A stretch of DNA of 17,500 nucleotides from Theodoxus fluviatilis (taxonomy: Eukaryota > Mollusca > Gastropoda > Cycloneritida > Neritidae). The notes beneath the pieces were generated by a model. That model saw only the letters and a list, made by a program, of their open reading frames with translations. It ran no database searches and had not been told where the DNA came from. The stretch covers positions 67,536 to 85,035 of the forward strand of contig JAWQFJ010001308.1 of NCBI GenBank assembly GCA_034096865.1, in the 5' to 3' direction. A program made the translations under genes and the position numbers. Shown in pieces: positions 17,345 through 17,500 of this stretch. The first letter of the stretch is position 1; each line of letters starts with the position of its first letter.

Positions 17345-17500
17345 GAGAGGGGGGAGAGAGGGGGGGAGAAAGGGAGGGGGAAAGGGAGGGGGAGGGGGAA
17401 GGGGAGGAAAACAGGTAGGTCGAGGGTGAGAGAGAAAGAGTGAGAGTGAGATAAAGAGAGGGGGGAGGGGGAGGAAGACAGGTAGGTAGGGGTGGGGGAG
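17345..17500. repeat. G-rich minisatellite, right half, to window end
   Basis: Purine-rich GGGGGAGAAAGGGAGGGGG sequence. From about 17443 it repeats the motif block at 16113-16170 (GAGAGTGAGAT...GACAGGTAGGT...GGGTGGGGGAG) with few changes, showing the retroelement split a tandem array. Cut by the window end. Confidence 0.8.

Overview
This window reads as repeat-dominated, non-coding DNA from a large eukaryotic genome. An invertebrate is most likely, and a marine lophotrochozoan such as a gastropod mollusc is a plausible but unproven guess. Support: decayed non-LTR retrotransposon pieces, a tRNA-like SINE head, interstitial TAACCC repeats, very long dinucleotide tracts, several 13-46 bp minisatellites and isolated exon-like segments with GT/AG borders. 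No operon, rRNA, CRISPR or complete gene is visible. Most long open frames are artefacts of repeats without stop codons.

Layout. 1-1000: CT tract, exon-like segments, a degenerate 50-bp direct repeat and a nested fold-back (855-987). 1000-1570: CT-rich 44-46 bp minisatellite, then a short exon-like segment (1573-1631) and a TCAC tract. 1849-2470: decayed reverse transcriptase on the minus strand, keeping motif A, the GC..LNPIL region, FADD and the following KVN..KTQ block. 2581-6157: 35-bp minisatellite of about 102 copies, holding a 13-unit (455 bp) duplication. 6229-8246: nested mosaic of a short interspersed family (three 260-290 bp bodies, each ending in an AC tract, with six hairpins), a tRNA-like SINE, and a 239-bp telomere-repeat fold-back flanked by a 9-bp target-site duplication. 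8457-9970: G, GA and ACAG compound repeats. 10088-11712: 13-bp minisatellite of about 125 copies. 11719-13000: complex DNA with exon-like frames and a dense cluster of eight TGACGTCA and six GTCACGTGAC palindromes. 13240-14480: Z-DNA-type tract, AGAC tract, 20-bp and 27-bp minisatellites. 14475-15440: another exon-like segment, a good plus-strand poly(A) signal and a facing minus-strand one. 15440-16220: GA-rich repeats. 16221-17344: a compact minus-strand retroelement with two overlapping ORF1-like frames, no reverse transcriptase, a TTCAG tail and a perfect 13-bp flanking duplication, inserted into a G-rich minisatellite that continues to the window end.

The genes do not form a visible pathway. 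If a host gene runs along the plus strand, its exons would be small islands in repeat-filled introns. I could not name it, and the exon calls are tentative. The strongest unusual items are the telomere-repeat insertion, the ORF1-only retroelement and the palindromic-site cluster.
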